From DASSQJ01 sp963772645 (lineage in GTDB: Bacteria; Actinomycetota; Actinomycetes; Actinomycetales; Dermatophilaceae): a stretch of DNA of 64,000 bases. Of this stretch, positions 17,832-26,267 are shown in pieces. The translations under genes and the position numbers were made by a program. The stretch's first letter is position 1. Every line of letters begins with the position of its first letter. Where the stretch lies: NCBI GenBank assembly GCA_963772645.1, contig CAVYYD010000015.1, positions 186,001 to 250,000 of the forward strand, written 5' to 3'. Under the pieces are notes generated by a model. The model was not told the DNA's origin. It saw only the letters and a list, made by a program, of their open reading frames with translations, and made no database searches.

Positions 17832-17972
17832 GGTCCGGTGGGCCCGTCGACCGCTGCACCGAGCGGCGAGGTCCAGGTGCGATGGTAGGCAGTCCCCCTC
17901 CCCGGGACCAGACTCTGTCTAACCTTGGCCGGTCCCGCTCGGGGCGGGGCCCGGCGCGGCCTCGAAGCGCCG

Positions 17973-19376
17973 TCAGCCCTCGCCGAGCACGTCGGACTGG
18001 ATCTCCTCGAGGCTGCGGCCCTTGGTCTCGGGGACCCGTGCGGCGAAGACGACGAAGGCCAGGACGGCCAGGCCCGAGTAGAGGAAGAAGGTGCCCTGGG
18101 TCGTGATGAGGTTGGTCAGGGTCAGGAACGTGCCGGCCACGAGGAAGTTGGCTCCCCAGTTCGCGATCGTCGCGACCGACATCGCCTTCGAGCGCACGCC
18201 CATCGGGTAGATCTCCGAGATCATCAGCCAGAACACCGGACCGAGGCCGACCGCGAACCCCGCGATGTAGACGAGGAGGCCGGCGAGCGCGAGGTAGGGA
18301 GCGTTCTGCTGCAACGAGGGGGACCAGAAGTAGGCCCCGAGGGTGACCAGGGCGAGGGTCAGGGCCGCGACGCCGGTGAGCAGCAGCGCGCGGCGGCCGA
18401 CCCGGTCCAGGAGGAGCACCGCGACGATCGTGAAGACCACGTTCGTCACCCCGACGAAGACGGTCTGGGTGATCGACGCGCTGTTGGTGAGGCCGGTGTC
18501 GGAAAGGATCGTCGGCGCGTAGTAGATCACGGTGTTGACCCCGACGAACTGCTGGAAGATCGCCAGCGCCAGGCCGATGAGCAGGAGCGGACGCAGCCGC
18601 GGGCCGACGAGGTCGCGGACGCGGGAGTCACCCTCCTTGCGGTTGGCCTCCTTGATCTCCTCGATCTCGGTGTCGATGTCCTGGGCGGCGCGCTGGGTGC
18701 GCAGGCGCTCGAGGACGCCGCGGGCGCGCGACTCCTGGCCGGTGAGCATGAGCCACCGGGGCGTGTGCGGGACGGTGAGCATCCCGATGGCGAGTGCCGC
18801 CCCCGGGACCGCCGCGATCCCGAGCATCCAGCGCCAGTTGTACGTCACGTCCTTGAAGAGGAAGTCGACGATGTAGGCGATGAGGATGCCGCTGGTGATG
18901 GCGAGCTGGTTGAACGAGACGAGTCCACCGCGGACCCGCGGCGGGGAGGCCTCGGAGATGTAGAGCGGCGAGACGAACGAGGCCGTGCCGACCGAGAGCC
19001 CGAGCAGGAAGCGGAAGCCGATGAGCATCCCGGCGTTCACCGAGAAGGCACAGCCGAGGGCGCCGATGACGTAGATGCTGCCGGAGATGACCTTCGTCCA
19101 GCGGCGGCTGATGCGGTCCGCGAGGTAGCCCGACGCCAGGGCCCCGACCATGGCGCCGAGGAGGAGGACCGACACGATCGCCTGCTGCTCGAAGTCCCCG
19201 GCATGGAGGTCGTCCTTGATGTAGAGCAGCGCCCCGGAGATGACCCCCGTGTCGTACCCGAAGAGCAGCCCCCCGATGGCCGCGATGAGGCTGATCCGGA
19301 CCAGGGTGCCGTTTCCCGTGGCTCGCAGCTCCTTGACGAAGGAGACCGAACCCGCGCCGTTGCCGTCCTCTCCCAT
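17973..19376 (-). CDS. Sugar porter family MFS transporter
   Basis: 467-aa inner-membrane sugar/proton symporter with 12 predicted helices. Seen: GGLLFGYDTGVISGAL in helix 1, RFLLGLSVG and SPLYISEASPPRVRG after helix 4, the large central loop, QQFVGVNTVIYYAPTI in helix 7, the DRVGRR repeat after helix 8 and the closing PETKGRSLEEI. This is the xylose/glucose/myo-inositol porter pattern. The exact sugar is not deducible. The gene ends 48 bp from the acyl-CoA ligase on the same strand but need not share its function. Confidence 0.9.
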   Translation of the reverse strand: MGEDGNGAGSVSFVKELRATGNGTLVRISLIAAIGGLLFGYDTGVISGALLYIKDDLHAGDFEQQAIVSVLLLGAMVGALASGYLADRISRRWTKVISGSIYVIGALGCAFSVNAGMLIGFRFLLGLSVGTASFVSPLYISEASPPRVRGGLVSFNQLAITSGILIAYIVDFLFKDVTYNWRWMLGIAAVPGAALAIGMLTVPHTPRWLMLTGQESRARGVLERLRTQRAAQDIDTEIEEIKEANRKEGDSRVRDLVGPRLRPLLLIGLALAIFQQFVGVNTVIYYAPTILSDTGLTNSASITQTVFVGVTNVVFTIVAVLLLDRVGRRALLLTGVAALTLALVTLGAYFWSPSLQQNAPYLALAGLLVYIAGFAVGLGPVFWLMISEIYPMGVRSKAMSVATIANWGANFLVAGTFLTLTNLITTQGTFFLYSGLAVLAFVVFAARVPETKGRSLEEIQSDVLGEG

Positions 19377-19423
19377 ACCGCCCCCCTACCCGTTCGGGCC
19401 GCAGGGATGCATCCGGGTTCGGG

Positions 19424-21103
19424 CTACCGGAAGAGCAGGGCCTCGCGGACCTCGCGGTGGAGCACCTTGCCGATGAGGGAGCGGGGCAGCTCGTCGACGA
19501 CGACGACCCGGCGAGGGACCTTGTAGCCGGCCAGGTGCTCGCGGCACGCCTGCCGCACCGCCTCGGGGTCGAGCTCGGCCCCCGGCGCCGGCACGACGGC
19601 CGCGACGACCTCCTCGCCGCCACCCTCGACCGGCAGGCCGACCGCCGCGGCGTCGGCCACGCCCGGGACCTTCCGCAGTGCCGCCTCGACCTCGGAGGGG
19701 TAGACGTTGAACCCGCCGGTGATGATCAGCTCCTTGATCCGGTCGACGATGCTGACGAAGCCGTCGTCGTCGACGACGACGACGTCGCCGGTGCGCAGCC
19801 AGCCTCCGGGCAGGAGCACCCGGGCGCTCTCCTCCGGCTGCTGCCAGTACCCGGAGAAGACCTGCGGCCCCCGGACCAGCAGCTCGCCCCGCTCGCCGAG
19901 CGGGCGGTCCGTGCTCGGGTCCTCCGGGTCGACGACCCGCATCTCGGTCGACGGGAAGGGCACCCCGACCGTCCCCGGGCGACGCTCCCCCGACACCGGG
20001 TTGCCGAGGGCCACCGGCGAGGACTCGGTCATCCCGTAGCCCTCGACGAGCAGGCCGCCGGAGACCTCCTCCCACAGCTCGACCGTCTCGGCCGGCAGCG
20101 CCATGGCCCCGGAGATGCCGTACCGCACCGACCGCAGCGACACGCCCCGCTCGCGCGCGGCGGCGGCCAGCTGCTGGTAGATGGGCGGGACCGCCGGCAG
20201 GAAGGTCGCCGGGCGTCGCTCCATCGCCTCGAGGACCTGGTCGACGTCGAAGCGGGGGAAGAGGACGAGGGTCGCACCGATCCGTACCGCGAAGGTGAGG
20301 CACAGCGTGAGCCCGTAGGCGTGGAAGAGCGGCAGCACCGCGTAGATCGTCTCCTCGCCGTCGCGGAGCCCCGGCACCCAGGCCCGGCCCTGGAGGGCGT
20401 TGGCGAGCAGGTTCCGGTGGGTGAGGACGGCGCCCTTCGGCGTGCCGGTCGTACCGCCGGTGTACTGGAGCAGCGCGGTGTCCGTGCTCGACGGCCGCGG
20501 CCACGTCGGGTCGAGCGGCGCGGCCGGCGCGAGGAGCCGTCGCCACGAGAGGATGCCGGGCACGGGAGCCGTCATCGCGGCGCGGGTGGACCGGGCCGAG
20601 GGGACGGGGAGCCGGAGCATCAGGCGCTTGAGGAGGGGCAGCGCCGTCGTGAGGTCGACCGCGACGATGGTCCTCAGCGGAGTCCGGGACGCGACCTGCT
20701 GGACCGCCGGGACCGCCTTGTCCCACACGAGCGCGACCTCGGCCCCGTGGTCGGCGAGCTGGACCTGCAGCTCCTCCGGCGTGTAGAGCGGGTTGTGCTC
20801 GACGACGACCGCCCCGAGGCGGAGGACGGCGTAGAAGGCGACGACGTGCTGCGGGCAGTTCGGCAGGACCAGGGCCACCCGGTCGCCGGCCGTCACGCCC
20901 AGGCCCCGTAGTGCGCCCGCCGCCCGGGCCACCTGGTCGCCGAGGTCGGTGTAGCTCGTCGTGGCGCCGAAGAAGTCGAGGGCCACGTGCTCACCGAAGC
21001 GGGCGACGGAGGCGTCGAGCAGGTCGACCAGGGACTGGTCGGGCACCTCCACGGTGGCCGGGACCCCCGGGGCGTAGCTCCTGGTCCATGGGCGCTCGTT
21101 CAT
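19424..21103 (-). CDS. Long-chain fatty acid-CoA ligase (AMP-forming)
   Basis: 559-aa adenylate-forming enzyme that activates fatty acids to acyl-CoA. Seen: the P-loop YTGGTTGTPKGA, the A5-type motif GYGMTESSP, the TGD motif LRTGDVVVVDDDGF, the hinge DRIKELIITGGFNVYP and the C-terminal lysine motif in LPRSLIGKVLHR. All catalytic motifs are intact. Chain-length preference cannot be told. A -10 box and an 18-bp palindrome lie upstream of the start at 21103, so expression is probably under a repressor. Confidence 0.88.
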   Translation of the reverse strand: MNERPWTRSYAPGVPATVEVPDQSLVDLLDASVARFGEHVALDFFGATTSYTDLGDQVARAAGALRGLGVTAGDRVALVLPNCPQHVVAFYAVLRLGAVVVEHNPLYTPEELQVQLADHGAEVALVWDKAVPAVQQVASRTPLRTIVAVDLTTALPLLKRLMLRLPVPSARSTRAAMTAPVPGILSWRRLLAPAAPLDPTWPRPSSTDTALLQYTGGTTGTPKGAVLTHRNLLANALQGRAWVPGLRDGEETIYAVLPLFHAYGLTLCLTFAVRIGATLVLFPRFDVDQVLEAMERRPATFLPAVPPIYQQLAAAARERGVSLRSVRYGISGAMALPAETVELWEEVSGGLLVEGYGMTESSPVALGNPVSGERRPGTVGVPFPSTEMRVVDPEDPSTDRPLGERGELLVRGPQVFSGYWQQPEESARVLLPGGWLRTGDVVVVDDDGFVSIVDRIKELIITGGFNVYPSEVEAALRKVPGVADAAAVGLPVEGGGEEVVAAVVPAPGAELDPEAVRQACREHLAGYKVPRRVVVVDELPRSLIGKVLHREVREALLFR

Positions 21104-21165
21104 CGGGCTCTCGCCGTCCCTTCCGGCCCCGCCCGAGGCCGGGCGTCCGCGGCCGTTCCGACCCT

Positions 21166-21184
21166 AACCTACGGTCGCGTAGGT
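21166..21184 (-). promoter_or_regulatory. Promoter -10 box overlapped by an 18-bp palindrome
   Basis: On the minus strand TAGGTT (21166-21171) is a good -10 box for the acyl-CoA ligase gene. It is overlapped by the inverted repeat ACCTACG-GTCG-CGTAGGT (21167-21184), with perfect 7-bp arms. This layout fits a TetR-type repressor of fatty acid genes, but no such gene is adjacent. Confidence 0.55.
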
Positions 21185-21198
21185 CGCGCGTGCGGCCC

Positions 21199-21882
21199 TC
21201 AGGAGGTGCCGATCACCACATCGGCCCGGGATCGGGTGCTCCGGATCAGCCGGGCGTTGCCCTCGTCCTGCACCCGCGCCCACCGCCTGGCCTCCTCCGG
21301 GGCCAGCCCGTGCCTCTGGTGGCGGGCGGCCAGTCTCTCCAGCCGCACCTCGCGGTCGAGGTCGACGTACCACGCGGCGTCCAGGCACTCCCGCACCTGC
21401 CGCCACGGCGGCTCGTCGAGGAGGAGGTAGTTCCCCTCGACGATGACGACGGGCACCGACCGGTGCACCGGGATCGAGCCGGCGATCGCCTCGTCCACCT
21501 CGCGGAGGAACTCGGGGGCGTAGACGACCTCCTCGCGCTGGTGACGGAGGCGCTGCACGAGGTGCGCGAACCCGTGGGCGTCGAAGGTGTCCGGCGCGCC
21601 CTTGCGCCCCCGGGCCCCGAGCTGCTCGAGGACCGCGTTGGCCAGGTGGAACCCGTCCATCGGGACGAGCGCGGCAAGGTCGCCGAGGTCGGCCCGGAGC
21701 TCGGCGGTCAGGCTCGACTTCCCGGCGCCCGGCTCGCCCACCACCCCGACGATGACTCGCTCGGCGTGCGGGGCGCGCTGCCGGTACCGGTCGATGAGGC
21801 CGCGGAGCCGGGCGAGGTCCCGGGGGCCTCCTAGCTCGAGGAACTCCTGGGACGGGCCGACCCCTTCGTGGTCATGGCTCAT
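21199..21882 (-). CDS. P-loop sugar/nucleoside kinase, FrcK-like
   Basis: 227-aa cytosolic kinase of the uridine kinase/phosphoribulokinase-like P-loop family. Seen: Walker A GEPGAGKSS near residue 50, PMDGFHLANAVL (family Asp and His), EGNYLLLDEPPWR and a C-terminal basic region. The neighbourhood of a LacI regulator and a FrcB/FrcC/FrcA-like importer matches the frcBCAK fructose operon of rhizobia, where frcK encodes this kind of kinase; phosphorylation of the imported sugar or its product is inferred. The ATG at 21882 is 9 nt from a -10 box (TACGCT, 21892-21897 minus), so the mRNA has almost no leader. The LacI operator lies right behind. Confidence 0.75.
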   Translation of the reverse strand: MSHDHEGVGPSQEFLELGGPRDLARLRGLIDRYRQRAPHAERVIVGVVGEPGAGKSSLTAELRADLGDLAALVPMDGFHLANAVLEQLGARGRKGAPDTFDAHGFAHLVQRLRHQREEVVYAPEFLREVDEAIAGSIPVHRSVPVVIVEGNYLLLDEPPWRQVRECLDAAWYVDLDREVRLERLAARHQRHGLAPEEARRWARVQDEGNARLIRSTRSRADVVIGTS

Positions 21883-21900
21883 AATCGACACAGCGTACTG

Positions 21901-21912
21901 GCAAGCGCTTGC
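21901..21912. promoter_or_regulatory. LacI-type operator GCAAGCGCTTGC in the divergent promoter
   Basis: A perfect 12-bp palindrome with the central CG typical of LacI-family sites lies in the 49-bp gap between the kinase and the lacI gene. It should let the regulator control the kinase and itself. A matching pair of sites lies before the binding-protein gene. Confidence 0.8.
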
Positions 21913-21931
21913 GCGGCGAACGGGAGCGAAG

Positions 21932-22948
21932 GTGGTCGGCGTGGCGACGATGGCCCAGGTGGCGCGGGAGGCCGGGGTGTCGATCTCGACGGTCTCCCAC
22001 GTGCTGAACGGCACCCGGCGGGTGATGCCCGAGACCGAGGCCGCGGTTCGGGCCGCCATCGAGAACACCGGGTACATCCACGACACCCTCGCCCGGTCGC
22101 TGGCCCGCGGCGGGACGATGACGGTCGGGGTGGCGATGTCCGCGATCTCCAACCCGTTCTTCGCCGACGTCCTCCAGGTGGTCGAACGGACGCTGTCCCG
22201 GGCCGGGTACTCCCTGATGCTCGTGGACACCCACGACGACACCGACAGCGAGCGCCGGGCCGTGGAGTCGCTGCTCGGCCGGCGGGTCGACGCCCTGGTC
22301 CTGGCGCCGAGCGGGGACGCCTCGAGGTCGCTGGCCCTCATCGGGCGGGCCGGGGTGCCGGCCGTCATCCTCGACCGCGTGGTCAAGGCGCCGCTGGACC
22401 AGGTCGCGGTACGCAACGTCGAGCCCACCGCCCAGCTCGTGGACCACCTCGTGGGCCACGGCCACCGGAGGATCGCGATGATCGCCGGTCGTTCCGGCCT
22501 GGCGACGACCGAGGAGCGGGTGGCCGGGTACCGACGGGGCCTTCGCCGACACCACCTCGCCCCCGACCAGGACCTCGTCGTCAGCGGGGACGGCACCGAC
22601 GAGGGGGCCGAGGCGGCCATGGAACGCGTGCTCGCGGCCGCGGCGCCCCCGACGGCGGTCATCGTCGGCAACAACCTCATGACCGTGGGGGCGATGCGCC
22701 ACCTGCGCCGCGCGGAGGTGTCGGTGCCGCGGGACCTCGCCCTCGTCGCCTTCGACGACTTCATCTGGGCGGACCTCTTCCATCCCCGCCTCACCACGCT
22801 CGCCCAGCCGACGGACCAGCTGGGCGAACGAGCCGCCCAGCTGCTGATGGCGCGCCTCGCGGACCCCGGTCGCCCCCCCGAGAAGGTGCGGCTGAAGCCG
22901 CGGCTGATCACCCGCGAGTCGTGCGGGTGCGAGGTCGCACCGGACTAG
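21932..22948 (+). CDS. LacI family transcriptional regulator of the sugar locus
   Basis: 338-aa repressor. Seen: an N-terminal helix-turn-helix and hinge (MAQVAREAGVSISTVSHVLN), then a periplasmic-binding-protein-like effector domain with GVAMSAISNPFFADVL, MIAGR and LVAFDDFIWADLF. The effector is probably the imported sugar or its phosphate. The GTG at 21932 has GGGAG 5 nt upstream; a GTG at 21941 is a weaker alternative. The gene sits between its own operator and the two sites in front of the binding-protein gene, in line with the importer genes. Confidence 0.88.
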   Translation: MVGVATMAQVAREAGVSISTVSHVLNGTRRVMPETEAAVRAAIENTGYIHDTLARSLARGGTMTVGVAMSAISNPFFADVLQVVERTLSRAGYSLMLVDTHDDTDSERRAVESLLGRRVDALVLAPSGDASRSLALIGRAGVPAVILDRVVKAPLDQVAVRNVEPTAQLVDHLVGHGHRRIAMIAGRSGLATTEERVAGYRRGLRRHHLAPDQDLVVSGDGTDEGAEAAMERVLAAAAPPTAVIVGNNLMTVGAMRHLRRAEVSVPRDLALVAFDDFIWADLFHPRLTTLAQPTDQLGERAAQLLMARLADPGRPPEKVRLKPRLITRESCGCEVAPD

Positions 22949-22949
22949 A

Positions 22950-22997
22950 CAAGCGCTTGCGCGAACGCTTGCCGGTTTGGTTGCACTGCTGCATACT
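22950..22997 (+). promoter_or_regulatory. Double LacI operator overlapping the importer promoter
   Basis: CAAGCGCTTG (22950-22959, perfect) and GCGAACGCTTGC (22961-22972, two mismatches to the divergent operator) have centres 12 bp apart, about one helical turn. The promoter TTGCCG (22969-22974), 17-bp spacer, CATACT (22992-22997) starts inside the second site, so repressor would block the -35 region. Confidence 0.7.
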
Positions 22998-23058
22998 CGA
23001 AGGAATCCGCGGTTCCCCTGCGGTGTGTCGATGGCCACGAACCCCTTTGGAGGGCCTC

Positions 23059-24258
23059 ATGCAGCACCAGAAACCAACGACGCCGACCGGTGCGGCTGCC
23101 CCATCCGCCGCCGTGTCCATCCGGAGCACCCGAGCCTCCCGCCGCGGCAGGCGCCGCCTCTCGCTGCGCAGCACGGGGATCGTGGCCGCGCTCGTCGTCG
23201 GCTCGATGGCCCTCGCCGCCTGCGGCTCGTCCTCGGGCAACGGCTCGTCCTCGAGTGGGGGTTCCGGGAGCGAGAAGGTGGGCGTCAGCCTCATCCTCAA
23301 GACCCTGTCCAACCCCTACTTCGTGACGATGAAGAAGGGAGCGGAGGACGAGGCCCAGAAGGACAACGTCGACCTCACCGTCGCGGCGGGCAAGCAGGAC
23401 GGCGACACCCAGTCCCAGATCTCGGCGATCGACAACGCGATCTCCCGCGGCGACAAGGGCATCCTCATCACCACCAACGGTGACGCGGTCAACAGCGAGC
23501 TGAAGAAGGCCCGCGACGCCGGCCTGTTCGTCATCGCCCTCGACACCGTCCCGACCCCTGCGAGCACCGTCGACATCACCTACGGCACGGACAACGAGCA
23601 GGCGGGCAAGCTCATCGGCCAGTACGCCGCCGCCAAGCTCGGCGGCAAGAAGGCCGTCATCGCGATGCTCGACCTCTTCAACAACCAGGTGGTCTCGGTC
23701 GACGTGCAGCGTGACCACGGCTTCCTCGAGGGGATGGGGATCGACCCCGGCGACATGAGCAAGAACGGCCAGGAGGCCCAGTCGGGAAAGTACACCAGCC
23801 CCACGGGCAGCGGCGGCGACTACGTCATCGCCTGCCACCAGCCGACCGACGGCGCCATCCCCGGTGGCAAGACGGCGATGGAGAACTGCCTCTCGCGCAA
23901 CCCCGACATCAACGTCGTCTACACGATCAACGAGCCGGCTGCCGATGGTGCCAACCAGGCGCTCAAGGCAGCCGGGAAGAGCGGGGTCGTCCTCGTGACG
24001 ATCGACGGCAGCTGCAAGTACGTCAACAGCCTGCTCAAGGACGGCACGATCGCCGCGGACGCCGCGCAGTACCCGGACAAGATGGCCAGCGTCGGCGTCA
24101 AGACGATCGCCGACGTCGCCCGGGGCGGCGCCAAGCCGACCCTCCCCGCCGGCAAGACCTTCATCGACACCGGCACGGCCCTCATCACCGCAGACCCGAT
24201 CTCGGGCGTGGACAGCCAGACACCGGACCAGGCCGCCCAGGCGTGCTGGGGCAGCTGA
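23059..24258 (+). CDS. frcB: Sugar ABC importer substrate-binding lipoprotein, FrcB-like
   Basis: 399-aa exported lipoprotein that captures sugar for the FrcC/FrcA-like importer. The lipobox ALAAC puts the anchor Cys at residue 55 after a long basic N-region, followed by a Ser/Gly linker. The binding domain has SLILKTLSNPYFVTMKKGAE, ALDTVPTP, ENCLSRNPDINVVYTINEPAA and VTIDGSCKYV, which resemble fructose-binding FrcB more than ribose-binding RbsB. The ATG at 23059 follows GGAGGG. Two hairpins separate it from the permease gene. The substrate assignment rests on resemblance only; a polyol is possible given the dehydrogenase downstream. Confidence 0.8.
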   Translation: MQHQKPTTPTGAAAPSAAVSIRSTRASRRGRRRLSLRSTGIVAALVVGSMALAACGSSSGNGSSSSGGSGSEKVGVSLILKTLSNPYFVTMKKGAEDEAQKDNVDLTVAAGKQDGDTQSQISAIDNAISRGDKGILITTNGDAVNSELKKARDAGLFVIALDTVPTPASTVDITYGTDNEQAGKLIGQYAAAKLGGKKAVIAMLDLFNNQVVSVDVQRDHGFLEGMGIDPGDMSKNGQEAQSGKYTSPTGSGGDYVIACHQPTDGAIPGGKTAMENCLSRNPDINVVYTINEPAADGANQALKAAGKSGVVLVTIDGSCKYVNSLLKDGTIAADAAQYPDKMASVGVKTIADVARGGAKPTLPAGKTFIDTGTALITADPISGVDSQTPDQAAQACWGS

Positions 24259-24290
24259 CCGCCACGGGGGCCCAGCAGGGCCCTCGCCCA

Positions 24291-24362
24291 CCCCGCCGGT
24301 GCGCGTCCCCAGGGAGCGCACCGGCGGGGTCACCACGTCCGACGGGCCCCAGGGTGGGGCCC
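24291..24362 (+). terminator. Tandem hairpins between binding-protein and permease genes
   Basis: A perfect 14-bp stem with an 11-nt loop (24291-24329) is followed by a 7-bp stem GGGCCCC/GGGGCCC with a 5-nt loop (24344-24362). Neither has a U tract. Such intercistronic structures usually let the binding protein be made in excess over the permease. Confidence 0.55.
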
Positions 24363-24432
24363 TCGGCGCATCCGGACCACTGACCCCGAGGGCGTCGTGG
24401 CGCGCCACACCCGATGAAGGGATGCGATTCCC

Positions 24433-25458
24433 ATGACCAACGTTGCCAACGAACCCCAGAGCGTCGAAGACGCCTTCACCACCGAGAACACCCTCCTCCG
24501 GCGGGTCCACGGGCTCCTCCACCGGATGCCCGCCCTGAGCCCGCTCGTCGTGCTCGTCCTGGCGGCGATCGTGTTCGGCCTGATCAACGACCGGTTCTTC
24601 GCCCCCGCGAACCTGTCGCTGGTCTTCCAGCAGATGGCGCCGATCGCCACCCTGGCCGTCGCCCAGACGCTGATCATCCTCACGGCGGGGATCGACCTGT
24701 CGATCGGCGCCGTGATGGTCCTCTCCTCCCTGGTGATGGGCAAGCTCGCCCAGGACGCCGGGCTCCCCGGGCTGCTCGCGTTGCTCATCGGCGTGATCGT
24801 CGCCGTCCTGGCAGGCCTCCTGAACGGTGTGCTCGTCACGCGGGCGAAGCTGCCGCCGTTCATCGTCACCCTGGGCACGTTCAGCATCTTCACGGCGATG
24901 ACCCTGCTCTACGCCGGGGGGGTGACGATCTCGCTTCCCTCCGACTCCTTCCTCACCTGGACCGGGACGGTGATCCCGATCGGCGGCTTCAACCTCACCG
25001 TCGGGGTCCTGCTCATGCTGCTGGTCTACGCGGTCTTCGCGTACGTGCTGCGGCAGACCGCGTGGGGCAAGCACCTCTACGCGACCGGCGACGACCCGGA
25101 AGCGGCGGCTCTCGCCGGCATCCAGACGAACCGGGTGCTGCTCAGCGCCTACGTCGTCGCCGGCGCGGTCATCGGCCTCGGGGCGTGGATCATGGTCGGC
25201 CGGATCAGCGGAGCCGACCCGAACGCCGGGCTGAACGCCAACCTCGAGAGCATCACCGCCGTCGTCATCGGCGGCACCAGCCTGTTCGGCGGCCGCGGGG
25301 CCGTCGTCGGATCCCTCCTCGGTGCCCTCATCGTCCAGATCTTCAAGAACGGCCTCGCCCTCGCGGGCGTCGACCCCTACTACCAGGTCCTCGCCGTGGG
25401 TGTCCTCGTCATCCTCGCCGTCACGGCGGACCAGTGGATCAGGAGCGTGCGGTCATGA
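24433..25458 (+). CDS. frcC: Sugar ABC importer permease, FrcC-like
   Basis: 341-aa inner-membrane permease of the RbsC/FrcC family with 8-10 helices. Seen: GLINDRFFAPANLSLVFQQM, TLIILTAGIDLSIGAVMVLSS (the family LTAGIDLS motif) and AWGKHLYATGDDPEAAALAGI, the coupling region facing the ATPase, and the late IGGTSLFGGRGAVVGSLLGA. The ATG at 24433 follows GAAGGGA at about 10 nt. Its stop overlaps the ATPase start (ATGA). It follows the binding-protein gene after 174 bp that contain the two hairpins. Confidence 0.85.
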   Translation: MTNVANEPQSVEDAFTTENTLLRRVHGLLHRMPALSPLVVLVLAAIVFGLINDRFFAPANLSLVFQQMAPIATLAVAQTLIILTAGIDLSIGAVMVLSSLVMGKLAQDAGLPGLLALLIGVIVAVLAGLLNGVLVTRAKLPPFIVTLGTFSIFTAMTLLYAGGVTISLPSDSFLTWTGTVIPIGGFNLTVGVLLMLLVYAVFAYVLRQTAWGKHLYATGDDPEAAALAGIQTNRVLLSAYVVAGAVIGLGAWIMVGRISGADPNAGLNANLESITAVVIGGTSLFGGRGAVVGSLLGALIVQIFKNGLALAGVDPYYQVLAVGVLVILAVTADQWIRSVRS

Positions 25459-26267
25459 CCCAGCCGATCCTCGAGGCCGAGGGCCTCCTCAAGACGTTCG
25501 GCCACGTCATCGGCCTCGCCGGCGTCGACATCCAGCTCTACCCCGGCGAGGTGCTCGCCGTCATCGGGGACAACGGCGCCGGGAAGTCGACCCTCATCAA
25601 GTGCCTCTCCGGGGCGATGACGCCCGACGGGGGCACGATCAAGGTCGACGGCAAGCCGGTGCGCTTCCGCAGCACCCAGGACGCGCGGGCGGCGGGCATC
25701 GAGACCGTCTACCAGACGCTCGCCGTGGCCCCGGCGCTCGACATCGCGAGCAACCTCTTCCTCGCCCGCGAGCGTCGCCGACCCGGCATCCTCGGGAGCG
25801 TCTTCCGGATGCTCGACACGCCGGGGATGCGCAAGGAGGCCAAGCAGCACATCGACGACCTGGGGATCAGCACCCTGCAGAACATCACCCAGGCCGTCGA
25901 GACCCTCTCCGGCGGACAGCGCCAGGCCGTGGCCGTGGCCCGCGCGGCGGCATTCGGCGGCAAGGTGGTCATCCTCGACGAGCCCACCGCCGCGCTCGGC
26001 GTCCGGGAGACCGGCCAGGTGTTGAGGCTGATCCGCGACCTGCGGGAGCGCGGGCTCGCCATCATCCTCATCAGCCACAACATGCCCAACGTGTTCGAGG
26101 TCGCCGACCGGATCCACATCCAGCGGCTCGGCCGTGGGGTCGGGGTCGTCACGCCCGAGACCCACAGCCCGAACGACGCGGTGGCGATCATGACGGGCGC
26201 GACGACGCTGGAGAAGTCCGAGGGGAGGTCGCGGACCGAGGAGGCGGACAGCAGCGAGGAGGCCTAG
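25455..26267 (+). CDS. frcA: Sugar ABC importer ATPase, FrcA-like single domain
   Basis: 270-aa cytosolic ATPase. Seen: Walker A GDNGAGKST at residues 38-46, the signature LSGGQRQAVAVARA, Walker B VVILDEPTAALG, and the switch His in ISHNMPNVFEVADR. It has one nucleotide-binding domain, as in FrcA, and not the duplicated ATPase of ribose systems such as RbsA. The ATG overlaps the permease stop by 4 nt. The C-terminal 20 residues are a charged tail. The stop codon overlaps that of the convergent dehydrogenase within the tetranucleotide CTAG. Confidence 0.85.
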   Translation: MTQPILEAEGLLKTFGHVIGLAGVDIQLYPGEVLAVIGDNGAGKSTLIKCLSGAMTPDGGTIKVDGKPVRFRSTQDARAAGIETVYQTLAVAPALDIASNLFLARERRRPGILGSVFRMLDTPGMRKEAKQHIDDLGISTLQNITQAVETLSGGQRQAVAVARAAAFGGKVVILDEPTAALGVRETGQVLRLIRDLRERGLAIILISHNMPNVFEVADRIHIQRLGRGVGVVTPETHSPNDAVAIMTGATTLEKSEGRSRTEEADSSEEA

